From assembly GCA_902488455.1 (NCBI GenBank), contig CABTWG010000001.1, positions 40,424 through 104,423 of the forward strand: 64,000 bases of DNA, in the 5' to 3' direction. Shown piece after piece: positions 15,845 through 25,604 of the stretch (positions are counted from its first letter, which is position 1; each line of letters begins with the position of its first letter). Below the pieces are notes generated by a model. It made no database searches. It saw nothing but the letters and a program-made list of their open reading frames with translations, and was not told the origin of the DNA. This stretch comes from an uncultured Peptoniphilus sp. (GTDB lineage Bacteria; Bacillota; Clostridia; Tissierellales; Peptoniphilaceae). Both the position numbers and the translations under genes were made by a program.

Positions 15845-17491
15845 ATGAAAAAAATATTTAAAAAATTATCTATTTTATTATTATTTACATTAATTCTTAC
15901 TGCTTGTGGCAAAAAGGATGATGAAAATAAAGCTGTAAATGATAAGAACAATGTAGAGACAGAAAGTTTACATAATAAGGACGAGCTTGTACTAGGTTTT
16001 GGGACTGAACCGGACAAAGGTTGGGACCCTATCCATGGCTCTGGCCACTACGGAACTTCTATTTTCCAATCAGCTCTTTTAAAGAGAGACATTGATCTAA
16101 ATATCGTTCCTGATCTTGCGAAATCTTATGAACTTTCAGAAGACAAGAAAACTATTCTAGTTGAACTTAAAGATGATTTGAAATTCTCAGATGGTTCAGA
16201 TTTAACTGCAAGTGATGTAGCTTTTACTTACAATCTTGCTAAGAAGGAAGGAACTCCTGGAGTTAATTTAACTAGGCTTGTAGATGCTGTTGCAACAGAT
16301 GATAAACACGTAGAGATTCATCTAAATGAACCAGATATTTCATTTACATCTTCAATGTGTTCACTTGCGATCGTACCAGAAAAATCCTATGGTCCTGACT
16401 ATGGAAAGAATCCTATCGGTTCCGGTCCATTTAAGCTTGTGGAATGGAAGGTTGGTCAACAACTAATAGTTGAACCAAACGAATACTACATCGGAGAAAA
16501 AGTTCCTTTCAAGAAGATTACATTTTTATTCTTTAAGGACCAAGACCAAGCTCTTGCCACTGCAAAATCTGGTGACTGCGATGTAATTAGAATCCCTATT
16601 ACTGCAAAGCACACAGAATTCCCAGGGTTCCACACTGAATCTATAAAGACCGTGGACAATAGAGGGATATCTCTTCCAACTGTGCCATCTACTGGTGAAT
16701 TTACAGGAGATAAATCCATCGTCCAAGGCGCACCTATTGGTAACGACGTTACTTCTGATATAAATATTAGACGTGCCCTTGATATCGCTATGGATAGAGA
16801 AGAAATGATCGAAACCATTCTTGATGGAGAAGGTACTCCTGCATATTCTATCGCTGACGGACTTCCATGGTTTAACGATAAGACCATTGAAGAAAATGAT
16901 GGCGACATAGAAAAAGCTAAGAAGATTCTAGACGATGCAGGTTGGGTAGAAGGCTCTGATGGAATTAGAGAAAAAGACGGCGTAAAAGCTAAGTTCGACC
17001 TCTACTACGCATACCAAGATCGTGAAGACATAGCAGTTTATTTCTGCGACCAAGCGAAAAAAATTGGAATCGAAATTAATCCATTTTTTGGAGATTGGGA
17101 TTTCGTAACTCCACATATGTATTCAGACGCAGTTCTATTCGGTTGGGGAGGATACGATCCACTTGAAATGTTCTACAGCTATTCATCTCAGTATAGGGGA
17201 GTTGAATACTACAATTCAAACTTCTATTCAAATAAAAAAGTTGACGAATATTTTGAAAAGGGATTATCTTCAGACACTGTTGAAGAGTTAAATGAAAACT
17301 TCAAACTTGCTCAATGGGACGGAGAAACTGGTCTTTCTGCTAAGGGAGACTGCCCATGGGTTTGGCTTGTAAATGAAAATCACGTCTACTTAATAAGAGA
17401 TGGACTTGATATAGGAAGACAAAAGATTCAACCACATGGTGGTGGATGGCCAATGTTAGATACCATTTCAAATTGGAAATGGACTAAATAA
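15845..17491 (+). CDS. Peptide/nickel-type ABC importer, substrate-binding lipoprotein
   Basis: Extracellular solute receptor anchored to the membrane. Signal peptide with lipobox LILTACGK (Cys near residue 21), then a family 5 binding protein of 548 residues: KFSDGSDLTASDVAFTYN near 118, NPIGSGPFKLVEW near 190, and NIRRALDIAMDREEM in the middle. The overall wording resembles the NikA/OppA group more than classic OppA, so nickel-chelate or small peptide are both possible. First gene of a five-gene operon; a 13-bp gap with AGGAGGGG leads to the first permease. Confidence 0.85.
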   Translation: MKKIFKKLSILLLFTLILTACGKKDDENKAVNDKNNVETESLHNKDELVLGFGTEPDKGWDPIHGSGHYGTSIFQSALLKRDIDLNIVPDLAKSYELSEDKKTILVELKDDLKFSDGSDLTASDVAFTYNLAKKEGTPGVNLTRLVDAVATDDKHVEIHLNEPDISFTSSMCSLAIVPEKSYGPDYGKNPIGSGPFKLVEWKVGQQLIVEPNEYYIGEKVPFKKITFLFFKDQDQALATAKSGDCDVIRIPITAKHTEFPGFHTESIKTVDNRGISLPTVPSTGEFTGDKSIVQGAPIGNDVTSDINIRRALDIAMDREEMIETILDGEGTPAYSIADGLPWFNDKTIEENDGDIEKAKKILDDAGWVEGSDGIREKDGVKAKFDLYYAYQDREDIAVYFCDQAKKIGIEINPFFGDWDFVTPHMYSDAVLFGWGGYDPLEMFYSYSSQYRGVEYYNSNFYSNKKVDEYFEKGLSSDTVEELNENFKLAQWDGETGLSAKGDCPWVWLVNENHVYLIRDGLDIGRQKIQPHGGGWPMLDTISNWKWTK

Positions 17492-17504
17492 ATAGGAGGG
17501 GAAG

Positions 17505-18482
17505 ATGGCTAAAAAAGTACTAAAACAAATAACTTACTTCATTTGTTTACTAATCTTTGTAACATTTATATCTTTTCTTTTGATGGACATCTCCCCTATT
17601 GATCCCGTCTCTGCTTTTGCGAGGAGCAGAGGCGTGGGTCTTACACCTGAAATGAGAGAGAAACTTATAAGAGAATGGGGACTTGACCTTCCATTTTTAA
17701 AAAGATACTGGATTTGGATAAACCACCTCGTAAGAGGAGATCTTGGAATTTCAAATATATACGGAAGACCTGTAATGGAAATAATAAGAAGAGGTTTCAA
17801 ATCATCAATCATGCTTATGAGCTTTGCCTGGATTATTCAAGGAATATTTGGATTATTTTTAGGAATTGTAGCAGGTTCAAACGAAGGAAGCTTAAAGGAT
17901 AGATCTATAAAATTATATGCAATTATTTTGGCATCCACACCACAGTTTTGGGTTGGAATGCTTATGATTATAATATTTTCAATTAAGCTAGGACTATTTC
18001 CAGCGTCAATGGGAACTCCAATAGGCGTGCTTGAAAAAGATATTTCCATCGCAGATAGGCTCTACCATATGCTTCTTCCTGGAATCACTCTTGCTCTAGT
18101 TGGAATTTCAAATATCGCCCTTCACACTAGACAAAAGGTCATAGACGTTATGAACTCTGAGTATGTTCTCTATGCATATTCAAGAGGAATAGGAAAGAGA
18201 AGGATAATAAATAGTTACGCCTTAAAAAATATGATTCTTCCAGGACTTACTATTCAATTTACATACTTCAGCGAACTTTTCTCTGGAGCAGTCCTTGCAG
18301 AAAGTGTATTTAACTATCCTGGACTTGGAAATCTCACAGTAGAGGCAGGACTTAGAGGAGACGTGCCACTACTACTTGGACTGGTTCTATTCAGTATGAT
18401 ATTTGTCTATGTCGGAAATAGACTTTGTGATCTAATGTACTTGATCTTGGATCCTAGAATAAGGAGGCAAAATGAAGATTAA
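17505..18482 (+). CDS. Peptide/nickel-type ABC importer permease 1 (DppB/NikB-like)
   Basis: Inner-membrane channel subunit of 325 residues with about six transmembrane segments. Typical of the DppB/OppB/NikB family: ISFLLMDISPIDPVSAF at the N-terminus, RYWIWINHLVRGDLGIS near 66 and the cytoplasmic EAA loop YAYSRGIGKRRIINSYALKN near 222. AGGAGG precedes the ATG; its end overlaps the next gene by 11 bp, with the downstream ribosome site inside this gene. Confidence 0.9.
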   Translation: MAKKVLKQITYFICLLIFVTFISFLLMDISPIDPVSAFARSRGVGLTPEMREKLIREWGLDLPFLKRYWIWINHLVRGDLGISNIYGRPVMEIIRRGFKSSIMLMSFAWIIQGIFGLFLGIVAGSNEGSLKDRSIKLYAIILASTPQFWVGMLMIIIFSIKLGLFPASMGTPIGVLEKDISIADRLYHMLLPGITLALVGISNIALHTRQKVIDVMNSEYVLYAYSRGIGKRRIINSYALKNMILPGLTIQFTYFSELFSGAVLAESVFNYPGLGNLTVEAGLRGDVPLLLGLVLFSMIFVYVGNRLCDLMYLILDPRIRRQNED

Positions 18483-19359
18483 TTCAAAAACTATTAGAGA
18501 TAGCCTGCTTAAAGAAAGAGAAGTTGAATACAAGGATGAAGTGAGTAGAAGAAGAGTATGGATGATGATCATCATGATTTTAACAGCATCATTTATTCTC
18601 TATGTATACATCCACGGATCACTTATAGATGAAGAGGCTCTTTCTTCAAACTTTAGAGAAAAACTAATGGGTCCATCAAAGGAGCATATCTTCGGAACAG
18701 ATCATGCAGGACGGGACATGTACCTTAGAACCATAAAAGGTCTCGCAACTTCAATTAAAGTTGGATTCATAGGAACTTTGGCAAGCTTTGTAATCTCGAT
18801 ATTTTTCTGTATCCTACTTGTAATTGGAAAAGAAAAGACTGACACAGTTGTAAATTTCCTAATCGATGGATTCTTATCAGTACCTCATATGATGTTTTTA
18901 ATTCTTATCTCTGTTGCTGTTAGCAGGGGGATAAAAGGAGTTATAATCGGACTTGCTCTTACACACTGGACTGGACTTACGAGGATTCTCCGATCAGAAA
19001 TATTAGAACTTATGGAAGAAAATTATATAAATATTTCAAAAGCCATGGGAAAGAGCAATTTCTATATTTTTAAGAATCATATCTTTCCTCATATACTTCC
19101 ACAGATAGTGGTGGGGCTTGTACTATTATTCCCACATGCAATTCTCCATGAAGCCGGGATAACATTTTTAGGATTTGGACTTTCACTTTCAACTCCAGCG
19201 ATAGGAATAATTCTACAAGAGAGTATGAAGTATATAACCACTGGTCATATCTATCTTGCACTATTTCCTGGACTTATGCTCGTATTCCTGGTTCTATGTG
19301 TAAATAGGCTAGGTGAGAATCTAAAAAGTTTCTTAGATCCAAATGAAATTCACAGGTGA
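18472..19359 (+). CDS. Peptide/nickel-type ABC importer permease 2 (DppC/NikC-like)
   Basis: Second channel subunit, 295 residues, about six transmembrane segments. Shows the DppC-type EHIFGTDHAGRDMYLR near residue 72 and the EAA loop NISKAMGKSNFYIFKNHIFP near 185. Partner of the preceding permease, with overlapping reading frames. The ribosome site of the following ATPase gene overlaps its stop. Confidence 0.9.
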   Translation: MKINSKTIRDSLLKEREVEYKDEVSRRRVWMMIIMILTASFILYVYIHGSLIDEEALSSNFREKLMGPSKEHIFGTDHAGRDMYLRTIKGLATSIKVGFIGTLASFVISIFFCILLVIGKEKTDTVVNFLIDGFLSVPHMMFLILISVAVSRGIKGVIIGLALTHWTGLTRILRSEILELMEENYINISKAMGKSNFYIFKNHIFPHILPQIVVGLVLLFPHAILHEAGITFLGFGLSLSTPAIGIILQESMKYITTGHIYLALFPGLMLVFLVLCVNRLGENLKSFLDPNEIHR

Positions 19360-19363
19360 TGCT

Positions 19364-20146
19364 ATGTTATTAACGGTTAATAATTTAAATATATCATTTG
19401 AGCAGTACACAAGCTTTTTTAGAAAGAGGATCGTCCACGTGGTCCACGATTTAGATTTGGAAGTAAGGGACGGTGAAATCATGGCAATATTCGGCGCATC
19501 AGGCTCAGGCAAAAGTCTACTTGCTCACGCGATCTTGGGACTTCTTCCATACAACGCATTGGTTTCTGGAGAAATAAAGTATAAGGAAGAAAACTTAACC
19601 AAGGAGAGATTAAATAAACTCTATGGAAAAGAAATTTCCTTTATACCGCAGACTGTAAACTCACTAAATCCACTTTTAAAAGTTGGAAAGCAGAGTGAAT
19701 ACACTGCGAATAGACGCGATGTTGAAAGAGTCTATCAAGAGTTCGGATTGGAAAGAGAAGTTTTAAATCTCTATCCCCACGAACTTTCTGGAGGAATGTT
19801 AAGAAAAGTGTTGGTCTCTGATGCAATTCTTTCTGATGCAAATCTAATAATAGCAGATGAACCGACGCCGGGAATGGATACGAAAAGCACAGACACAATA
19901 GTAAATTATTTTAAATCGGTGAAAGAGAAAGGAAAGTCTGCAGTGGTCATAACCCACGACATTGAAATGGCGATGAAATGTGCAGATAGAATAGCGTTCT
20001 TCTACGATGGAACTATAATAGAAACTACAGAAATAGAAAATATTGGCGAAGACGGTAGCGGACTTACTCATCCATACTCAAGGGCATTATTTAGAGCTCT
20101 TCCTGAAAATGGATTCCATTCAATAGAAGCAGGTGACCTATGTTAG
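19364..20146 (+). CDS. Peptide/nickel-type ABC importer ATPase 1 (DppD/NikD-like)
   Basis: Cytoplasmic ATPase of 260 residues: Walker A GASGSGKSL near 44, signature LSGGMLRKV near 145, Walker B LIIADEPTPGMD near 166 and switch His in VITHDIEMA. The frame opens at 19343, but ATG 19364 follows CAGGTGA and begins directly with the family start MLLTVNNLNISF. At 260 residues it lacks the C-terminal extension of OppD/DppD and is NikD-like in size. Overlaps the next ATPase gene by 7 bp. Confidence 0.88.
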   Translation: MLLTVNNLNISFEQYTSFFRKRIVHVVHDLDLEVRDGEIMAIFGASGSGKSLLAHAILGLLPYNALVSGEIKYKEENLTKERLNKLYGKEISFIPQTVNSLNPLLKVGKQSEYTANRRDVERVYQEFGLEREVLNLYPHELSGGMLRKVLVSDAILSDANLIIADEPTPGMDTKSTDTIVNYFKSVKEKGKSAVVITHDIEMAMKCADRIAFFYDGTIIETTEIENIGEDGSGLTHPYSRALFRALPENGFHSIEAGDLC

Positions 20147-20739
20147 AAGTTAAAAATGTTTCATTTTCATATGGAAAAAAAGAAGTTTTAAAAGATATAA
20201 GTTTGACAGTGGCACCAGGTGAACTGCTTATCATTACAGCTCCATCAGGGTATGGAAAATCCACCCTTGGAAAGATTATCGGAGGATACTTAAAACCAAG
20301 TAAAGGTGAAGTTATAGTCGATGGCAAAAATATTCTCGACTATAGTGGATACTTACCAGTTCAGATGGCGTTTCAACATCCAGAAAAATCTGTAAACAGA
20401 AAATGGAAGATAGACAAGATCTTAAATGAAGGCTGGAATGTAAATCGTGACGTGGCAGAAAAGTTTGGAATAAAGGACTACTGGCTTGAGAAGTTTCCAC
20501 AGGAATTATCAGGAGGAGAGCTCCAAAGGATTTGCCTTGCAAGGATAATGTCAGATGAGACGAAGTACCTAGTGCTAGATGAAATAACCACCATGGTAGA
20601 TGCGATAACCCAGGTGCAACTCTTCGAAGTGTTAGAACATTTTAGATTAAAGCACAATATGGGGATGATACTAATCTCCCACAATCACAAATTAATAGAA
20701 AGACTTGACGGAAAGGTACTAGACCTTACCAAGTTTTAA
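20140..20739 (+). CDS. Peptide/nickel-type ABC importer ATPase 2, short (DppF/NikE-like)
   Basis: Second ATPase, only 199 residues yet complete in motifs: Walker A APSGYGKST near 37, signature LSGGELQRI near 125 and Walker B YLVLDEITTMVD near 145, where the usual Pro after DE is Ile; the switch His is in ISHNHK. It lacks the C-terminal substrate-class extension of OppF/DppF and even the tail of NikE (about 265). The gene ends naturally before a terminator, with no sign of frameshift in the sequence. Confidence 0.85.
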   Translation: MLEVKNVSFSYGKKEVLKDISLTVAPGELLIITAPSGYGKSTLGKIIGGYLKPSKGEVIVDGKNILDYSGYLPVQMAFQHPEKSVNRKWKIDKILNEGWNVNRDVAEKFGIKDYWLEKFPQELSGGELQRICLARIMSDETKYLVLDEITTMVDAITQVQLFEVLEHFRLKHNMGMILISHNHKLIERLDGKVLDLTKF

Positions 20740-20743
20740 AATC

Positions 20744-20778
20744 ACCACCTTTAGATTAAAATCGAAGGTGGTTTTTTG
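20744..20778 (+). terminator. Terminator of the importer operon
   Basis: ACCACCTT (20744-20751) and AAGGTGGT (20765-20772) with an AT-rich loop and T6. Confidence 0.85.
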
Positions 20779-20809
20779 TATGAAATAAAAATATTTAATT
20801 GTAAAAATT

Positions 20810-20864
20810 CTTTACATAAAAGAAAATTTCTCTTTATATTTTCTTTACAATCATTTCTTATAAT
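20810..20864 (+). promoter_or_regulatory. Pho-box-like activator sites and promoter of the pst operon
   Basis: CTTTACA at 20810-20816, CTTTATA at 20832-20838 and CTTTACA at 20843-20849 lie at 22- and 11-bp spacing, i.e. in helical phase. A TATAAT at 20859-20864 follows without a good -35. This is the layout of PhoP/PhoB-activated promoters, and the operon itself encodes a PhoPR pair. Confidence 0.7.
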
Positions 20865-20886
20865 GAATTTACAAGAGGTGATATTA

Positions 20887-21810
20887 ATGAAAAATTTTAT
20901 GAAAGGATTAGTTATCGTCCTAGCATTTGCACTATTAGTAGCATGCGGAAAAGATACAGCTAAAACAAACCAAAAACCAAATGAGACAACAAACAATCAA
21001 AAGACTGAAGAACAAACTGACCAAAAGTCTGATAAGTTAGAAGGATCTATTACAGCTTCAGGTTCATCTGCACTTCTTCCACTAGCACAAGATGCAGCAG
21101 ATAAATTTAAAGAAGTAGAACCAAATATTTCTATTACCGTTAACGGTGGTGGATCAGGAACTGGACTTAAACAAGTATTTGACGGTTCAGTAGATATTGG
21201 ATCATCTGACGTTTACGCAGAAGACAAACTAGAAGCTGACAAAGCAAAAGAATTAGTAGACCACAAAGTATGTGTAGTTACTATGGCAGCAATAGTTAAC
21301 AATGACATTGGAGAAAAAGTAAACGACCTTACAAAAGAAGAGCTTAAGAAAATCTTCACAGGCGAAATCAAAAACTGGAGTGAAGTTGGTGGACCAGATG
21401 AAAAAGTACTTTTAGTAACAAGACCTGACTCTTCAGGAACAAGAGCATTATTTACAAAATATGCACTTGATGGAGATACAACTCAAGGAGATTCTTACCT
21501 AGAAACTGATAACTCTGGAGAACTTCTAGAAACTATTAAATCTAACAAAGGTGCAATAGGATACGTAGCTCTACCATATATTTTAAATAACAGTGACGTT
21601 ACCCCTGTTTCCATAGATGGTGTTAAACCAAGTCTTGAAACAACTTACGACGGAAGCTATCCTGTTTGGGGATATGAACACATGTATACAAAAGGCGAAC
21701 CAAATGAAGTAGTAAAAGCATTTATCGACTACATCATGTCTGATGAATACGCTTCTCATATCGAAGAACAAGGATACGGCGCAACTTCCAATATGAAAGT
21801 AGAAAGATGA
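20887..21810 (+). CDS. pstS: Phosphate-binding lipoprotein of the Pst transporter
   Basis: Extracytoplasmic phosphate receptor. Signal peptide with lipobox LLVACGK (Cys near residue 22), an Asn/Thr/Lys/Gln-rich linker, then a PBP domain with GSITASGSSALLPLAQDAA and the phosphate-site stretches GGGSGTGLKQV, GSSDVYAEDK and TRPDSSGTRALF. The frame extends to 20776, but the ATG at 20887 follows AGAGGTG and starts the signal peptide; 307 residues. Overlaps pstC as ATGA. Confidence 0.95.
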   Translation: MKNFMKGLVIVLAFALLVACGKDTAKTNQKPNETTNNQKTEEQTDQKSDKLEGSITASGSSALLPLAQDAADKFKEVEPNISITVNGGGSGTGLKQVFDGSVDIGSSDVYAEDKLEADKAKELVDHKVCVVTMAAIVNNDIGEKVNDLTKEELKKIFTGEIKNWSEVGGPDEKVLLVTRPDSSGTRALFTKYALDGDTTQGDSYLETDNSGELLETIKSNKGAIGYVALPYILNNSDVTPVSIDGVKPSLETTYDGSYPVWGYEHMYTKGEPNEVVKAFIDYIMSDEYASHIEEQGYGATSNMKVER

Positions 21811-22712
21811 TAAAAGAAAGAACAAAAAAAATATCTAGTCAGGACAAGAAATTTAGAGGGATAGTCTACGGGATTTCATTTTCTACCATCCTTATAACTG
21901 TCTTCATAGGAGCATTCCTAATGTTCAAGGGTCAGTATACATTTACTACCCTTGGACACTCTCTAAAAGAATTTTTATTTTCTTCAGATTTTAATCCTGC
22001 AGATTCTATTGGAGCCAAGGGTACTATTGGATCAGTACCATTTATACTTGGCTCTTTTTACACATGTGGACTTGCATTATTATTTGCAACACCGTTTGCA
22101 GTAGTGTCCTCCGTTTTTATAACAGAAGTATCTCCAAAGCTTGGCGAAAAATTTTTAAGACCAACCATAGAAATATTTGTTGCGATTCCTTCAATCGTCT
22201 ATGGATGGACAGGACTAGTGGTGCTTGTGCCATTTATAAGAGATCTATTTGGCCTAAGTTACGGAAACAATATACTCACAGCATCAATAGTTCTATCAGT
22301 AATGATTTTTCCAACTATTGCATCTGTGATGATCGACTCATTAAAAGGAGTTCCAAAAGGATATAAAGATGCTTCCTATGCACTTGGAACAACGAGATGG
22401 CAAATGATATATAAAGTCCTTATACCAGCAGGAAAATCAGGAATGATTACAGGAATTATACTAGGACTTACGAGAGCCATGGGAGAAGCACTGGCAGTAT
22501 CAATGGTAATAGGAAAGACGAGAAATGTTCCTAAATCTATATTTGATTCAGCATCAACACTTACATCTGTGATTGCATCAAACATGGGTAATACCTTTGA
22601 TAAGACTGAGTACAACTCTGTGCTATGGTCAATGTCAGCACTACTATTTATAATTTCCATTCTTTTAATATTTTTGATACACAAAGTAGGAGACAGAAAT
22701 GAACAAAATTGA
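21807..22712 (+). CDS. pstC: Phosphate ABC transporter permease PstC
   Basis: Inner-membrane channel subunit, 301 residues, about six transmembrane helices. Family blocks: PFAVVSSVFITEVSP near 93, AIPSIVYGWTGLVVLVPF near 130 and the loop DASYALGTTRWQMIYKVLIP near 188. Translation coupled to pstS by a 4-bp overlap and to pstA by a 14-bp overlap. Confidence 0.95.
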   Translation: MIKERTKKISSQDKKFRGIVYGISFSTILITVFIGAFLMFKGQYTFTTLGHSLKEFLFSSDFNPADSIGAKGTIGSVPFILGSFYTCGLALLFATPFAVVSSVFITEVSPKLGEKFLRPTIEIFVAIPSIVYGWTGLVVLVPFIRDLFGLSYGNNILTASIVLSVMIFPTIASVMIDSLKGVPKGYKDASYALGTTRWQMIYKVLIPAGKSGMITGIILGLTRAMGEALAVSMVIGKTRNVPKSIFDSASTLTSVIASNMGNTFDKTEYNSVLWSMSALLFIISILLIFLIHKVGDRNEQN

Positions 22713-23580
22713 TAGAGCAAGAAAGATAGACAAGTTTATAACAGGATTATTTACACTAGTAGCAGGGCTTATTATACTTCTTCTTTTGGCTTTTGTGTCC
22801 TATGTAATCATAAAAGGTATAAAATCATATGACAGAGAATTCTTGACCTTTACGAGAAAAGGCATAATGAACCAAGTATTTAACACCATCTACATGGTAT
22901 TTCTATCCCTATTAGTTTCTGCACCTATTGGAATCCTTACAGGGATATATATTGTTGAATTTGCAAAAGAAGGAAAGTTTAAAAACTTCATACAGCTTTC
23001 AATAGAGACTCTAAGCTCACTTCCATCTATAATTGTAGGTCTATTTGGATACCTTGTATTTATTCTTATGACAGGAGCCAAGTGGAACATGGTTGCAGGG
23101 GCGCTGACTCTATCCATTCTATCTGTGCCACTTATAGCAACCACAACCATCGATGCACTAAACGGAGTAAAACAAGAGGTAAGGCTTGGAGCGTATGCAC
23201 TTGGAGCAACATCTAAGATTACAATTCTAAAGGTGCTACTACCAGCGTGCATCTCAAGAATATTCACAGGAGTTCTACTAGCAGCAGGAAGATCATTTGG
23301 TGAAGCGGCAGCTCTACTATATACAGCAGGAATGAGTACGGATATCGTCTGGTCAAACCTAGACATTACATCTAGGACGAACTTCTTAAATCCATTTAGA
23401 CCTGCAGAGACACTGTCCCTTCACATTTGGGCACAGTTCACAGAGTCAACAGCAAGAAACGCAAAAGATATAGCAAACTTTTCTTCTGCGGTGCTAATTA
23501 TAATAGTTCTTCTTTTCAATGTATTTGTAAGGAAGTATTCAAAATCGTTGGATAGTAAATTGGGAGGAAAAGTTGAGTAA
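22699..23580 (+). CDS. pstA: Phosphate ABC transporter permease PstA
   Basis: Second channel subunit, 293 residues, about six transmembrane helices, with [16 protein letters not shown] near 74, [17 protein letters not shown] near 102 and the coupling loop [20 protein letters not shown] near 173. Overlaps both neighbours; AGGAGACAG precedes the ATG within pstC. Confidence 0.95.
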   Translation: MNKIDRARKIDKFITGLFTLVAGLIILLLLAFVSYVIIKGIKSYDREFLTFTRKGIMNQVFNTIYMVFLSLLVSAPIGILTGIYIVEFAKEGKFKNFIQLSIETLSSLPSIIVGLFGYLVFILMTGAKWNMVAGALTLSILSVPLIATTTIDALNGVKQEVRLGAYALGATSKITILKVLLPACISRIFTGVLLAAGRSFGEAAALLYTAGMSTDIVWSNLDITSRTNFLNPFRPAETLSLHIWAQFTESTARNAKDIANFSSAVLIIIVLLFNVFVRKYSKSLDSKLGGKVE

Positions 23581-24322
23581 ATTTAAAATAGAGAACCTAG
23601 ATTTTTATTATGGATCTTTCAAAGCTCTAAAAGATATAAATGTAGAGATGGAAGAGAAGGAAGTAACCGCTCTTATCGGTCCTTCTGGATGTGGAAAGAG
23701 TACATTTTTAAAAATCTTAAATAGAATGAGTGACTTAAATGACAACTCAAAAGTAGAAGGTAAAATTCTACTAGATGGAAAAGATATCTTTACAGAGATG
23801 GATCCAATAGAGCTTAGATGGAGAGTCGGAATGGTATTTCAAAATCCAAACCCATTTCCAAAATCAATCTATGATAATGTAGCATTTGGACCAAGGGTGC
23901 AAGGAATAAAGAATAAGAAAGAGTTAAACGAAATAGTAGAGAGATCTCTCTATGACGCAGCTCTTTTAGATGAAGTAAAGGACAGACTTAAGAGTTCAGC
24001 CCTAGGATTATCAGGTGGTCAACAACAAAGACTATGTATTGCAAGAGCACTAGCTACAAAACCAGAAGTTCTACTAATGGATGAACCAACTTCTGCACTA
24101 GATCCAATCTCCACATCAAAAATCGAAGAGTTGGTAGATAGATTAAAAAAGGACTACACAATCGTAATAGTAACTCACAACATGAGTCAAGCTCTAAGAA
24201 TATCGGATAAAACAGTATTCTTCTTACTTGGAGAAATAATCGAAGAAGGTCCAACCTTAGAATTATTTGAAAGACCAAAGAAGAAGAAAACAGAAGAATA
24301 TATAACAGGAAGGTTCGGTTAA
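23573..24322 (+). CDS. pstB: Phosphate import ATPase PstB
   Basis: ATPase of the Pst importer, 249 residues: Walker [10 protein letters not shown] near 35, signature [16 protein letters not shown] near 146, Walker [14 protein letters not shown] near 165 and PstB-typical [20 protein letters not shown] near 86. It starts at TTG 23573 behind GGGAGG, overlapping the pstA stop. Its end meets phoU with a 1-bp overlap (TAATG). Confidence 0.97.
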   Translation: MSKFKIENLDFYYGSFKALKDINVEMEEKEVTALIGPSGCGKSTFLKILNRMSDLNDNSKVEGKILLDGKDIFTEMDPIELRWRVGMVFQNPNPFPKSIYDNVAFGPRVQGIKNKKELNEIVERSLYDAALLDEVKDRLKSSALGLSGGQQQRLCIARALATKPEVLLMDEPTSALDPISTSKIEELVDRLKKDYTIVIVTHNMSQALRISDKTVFFLLGEIIEEGPTLELFERPKKKKTEEYITGRFG

Positions 24323-24972
24323 TGAATAGATTAGATAATAAATTATTGGATTTAAACACAACCATGCTCGAAATGAGCAGGTTAGTTGAAAGAGCCATAG
24401 AAGATCTTTTAAGCGCAATAAAAGAAGAAGAGAGCATAAGTCTAGATCATTTTAACTCTGTATATGAAGAGCTAGATTCACTGGACAAAGAAGTACAAAA
24501 CACATGTCTTAGAATGCTTTTGGAATTTCAACCAGTGGCAGGCGACTTCAGAAAGATAAGCTCTGCTCTTAAGATGGTAACTGATATAAATAGAATTGGA
24601 AACCAATGTATAAATATAGCTAGAATAATCTCTGAGATGGATCCAGTAGTGGAGAAAGATCTTTACCTCGAAATATTTAATATAGCCACATATTCAAAAG
24701 ACGTTGTTAAAAGTGCAATCTATTCTTTTATAAAGAACAGTTATGAAGATGCAGAAGATGTAACTAAGAAAGATGATGCGGTAGATGTAGAGTTTGTAAA
24801 TATAAAAAATAGAATGATAGAAAGAATAAAAAACGGTGATTTGGATGCACCGATGATAGTCGATATAATAATTATAGCTAAGTATTTCGAAAGAATTGCT
24901 GATCACGGTAGTAATATTGCAAAATGGGTAAAATATTCTACAGGGGGAACAATTGAGAATAGCAATAATTGA
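24322..24972 (+). CDS. phoU: Phosphate signalling protein PhoU
   Basis: Cytoplasmic metal-binding helical-bundle protein that couples Pst transport state to the PhoR kinase. The 216 residues contain two PhoU repeats with the acidic motifs LDKEVQNTCLRMLLEFQP near 54 and AKYFERIADHGSNIAKWV near 187. The order pstB-phoU is standard; here the two-component genes follow directly. Confidence 0.95.
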   Translation: MNRLDNKLLDLNTTMLEMSRLVERAIEDLLSAIKEEESISLDHFNSVYEELDSLDKEVQNTCLRMLLEFQPVAGDFRKISSALKMVTDINRIGNQCINIARIISEMDPVVEKDLYLEIFNIATYSKDVVKSAIYSFIKNSYEDAEDVTKKDDAVDVEFVNIKNRMIERIKNGDLDAPMIVDIIIIAKYFERIADHGSNIAKWVKYSTGGTIENSNN

Positions 24973-25603
24973 AGATGAGGAAGATATAAGGAAATTAATT
25001 GAATACGCACTATCGACCCAAGGATTTGAAGTAAGTACCTTCGAGAAAGGTTCAGATTTTTTTAAAACAGAAATAATTCCAGACATCATTCTACTAGATA
25101 TAATGCTACCAGGAATGAATGGACAGGAAATACTAAAGAAGATTCGTGACAACACAAAATTTGACAACACACTAGTAATAATGCTTACAGCTAAGTCTGC
25201 AGAGATGGATGTGGTAAGCTGTTTAGAAGCTGGAGCAGATGACTATATCAAAAAACCTTTCGGAGTTATGGAACTCATATCGAGGGTTAAGGCTCACATT
25301 AGAAGAATCGGAAGAGAAGTAGAAGAAATCGAAGTAAGAGATATAAAAATAGATACAAAGAGACGAACAGTTATTAAAGGCGAGGAAGAGATATCACTTA
25401 CTTACAAAGAATTTGAGCTTTTAAAATACTTGGCAGAGAACAAATCCATAGTTCTATCGAGAGAAAACATCATTGAGAAGATATGGGGATATGACTACCT
25501 AGGCGAAACAAGAACTGTAGATATGCATATAGCAAGCCTTAGGCAAAAAATCGGCGAAGACTATATAATAACGATACGTGGCGTAGGCTACAAAATGGAG
25601 TAA
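24953..25603 (+). CDS. phoP: Phosphate response regulator (OmpR family, PhoP/PhoB-like)
   Basis: Receiver domain (residues 1-115) with acidic pocket IIEDEED, phospho-acceptor Asp in IILLDIMLPG near 50, Thr in LTAKSAEMD and Lys in YIKKPFG; C-terminal OmpR winged helix (about 125-216) with LTYKEFELLKYL and TRTVDMHIASLRQKIG. Start is TTG at 24953, behind CAGGGGG and inside the phoU end (20-bp overlap). Placement behind pst-phoU makes phosphate response near certain. Confidence 0.92.
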   Translation: MRIAIIEDEEDIRKLIEYALSTQGFEVSTFEKGSDFFKTEIIPDIILLDIMLPGMNGQEILKKIRDNTKFDNTLVIMLTAKSAEMDVVSCLEAGADDYIKKPFGVMELISRVKAHIRRIGREVEEIEVRDIKIDTKRRTVIKGEEEISLTYKEFELLKYLAENKSIVLSRENIIEKIWGYDYLGETRTVDMHIASLRQKIGEDYIITIRGVGYKME

Positions 25604-25604
25604 T

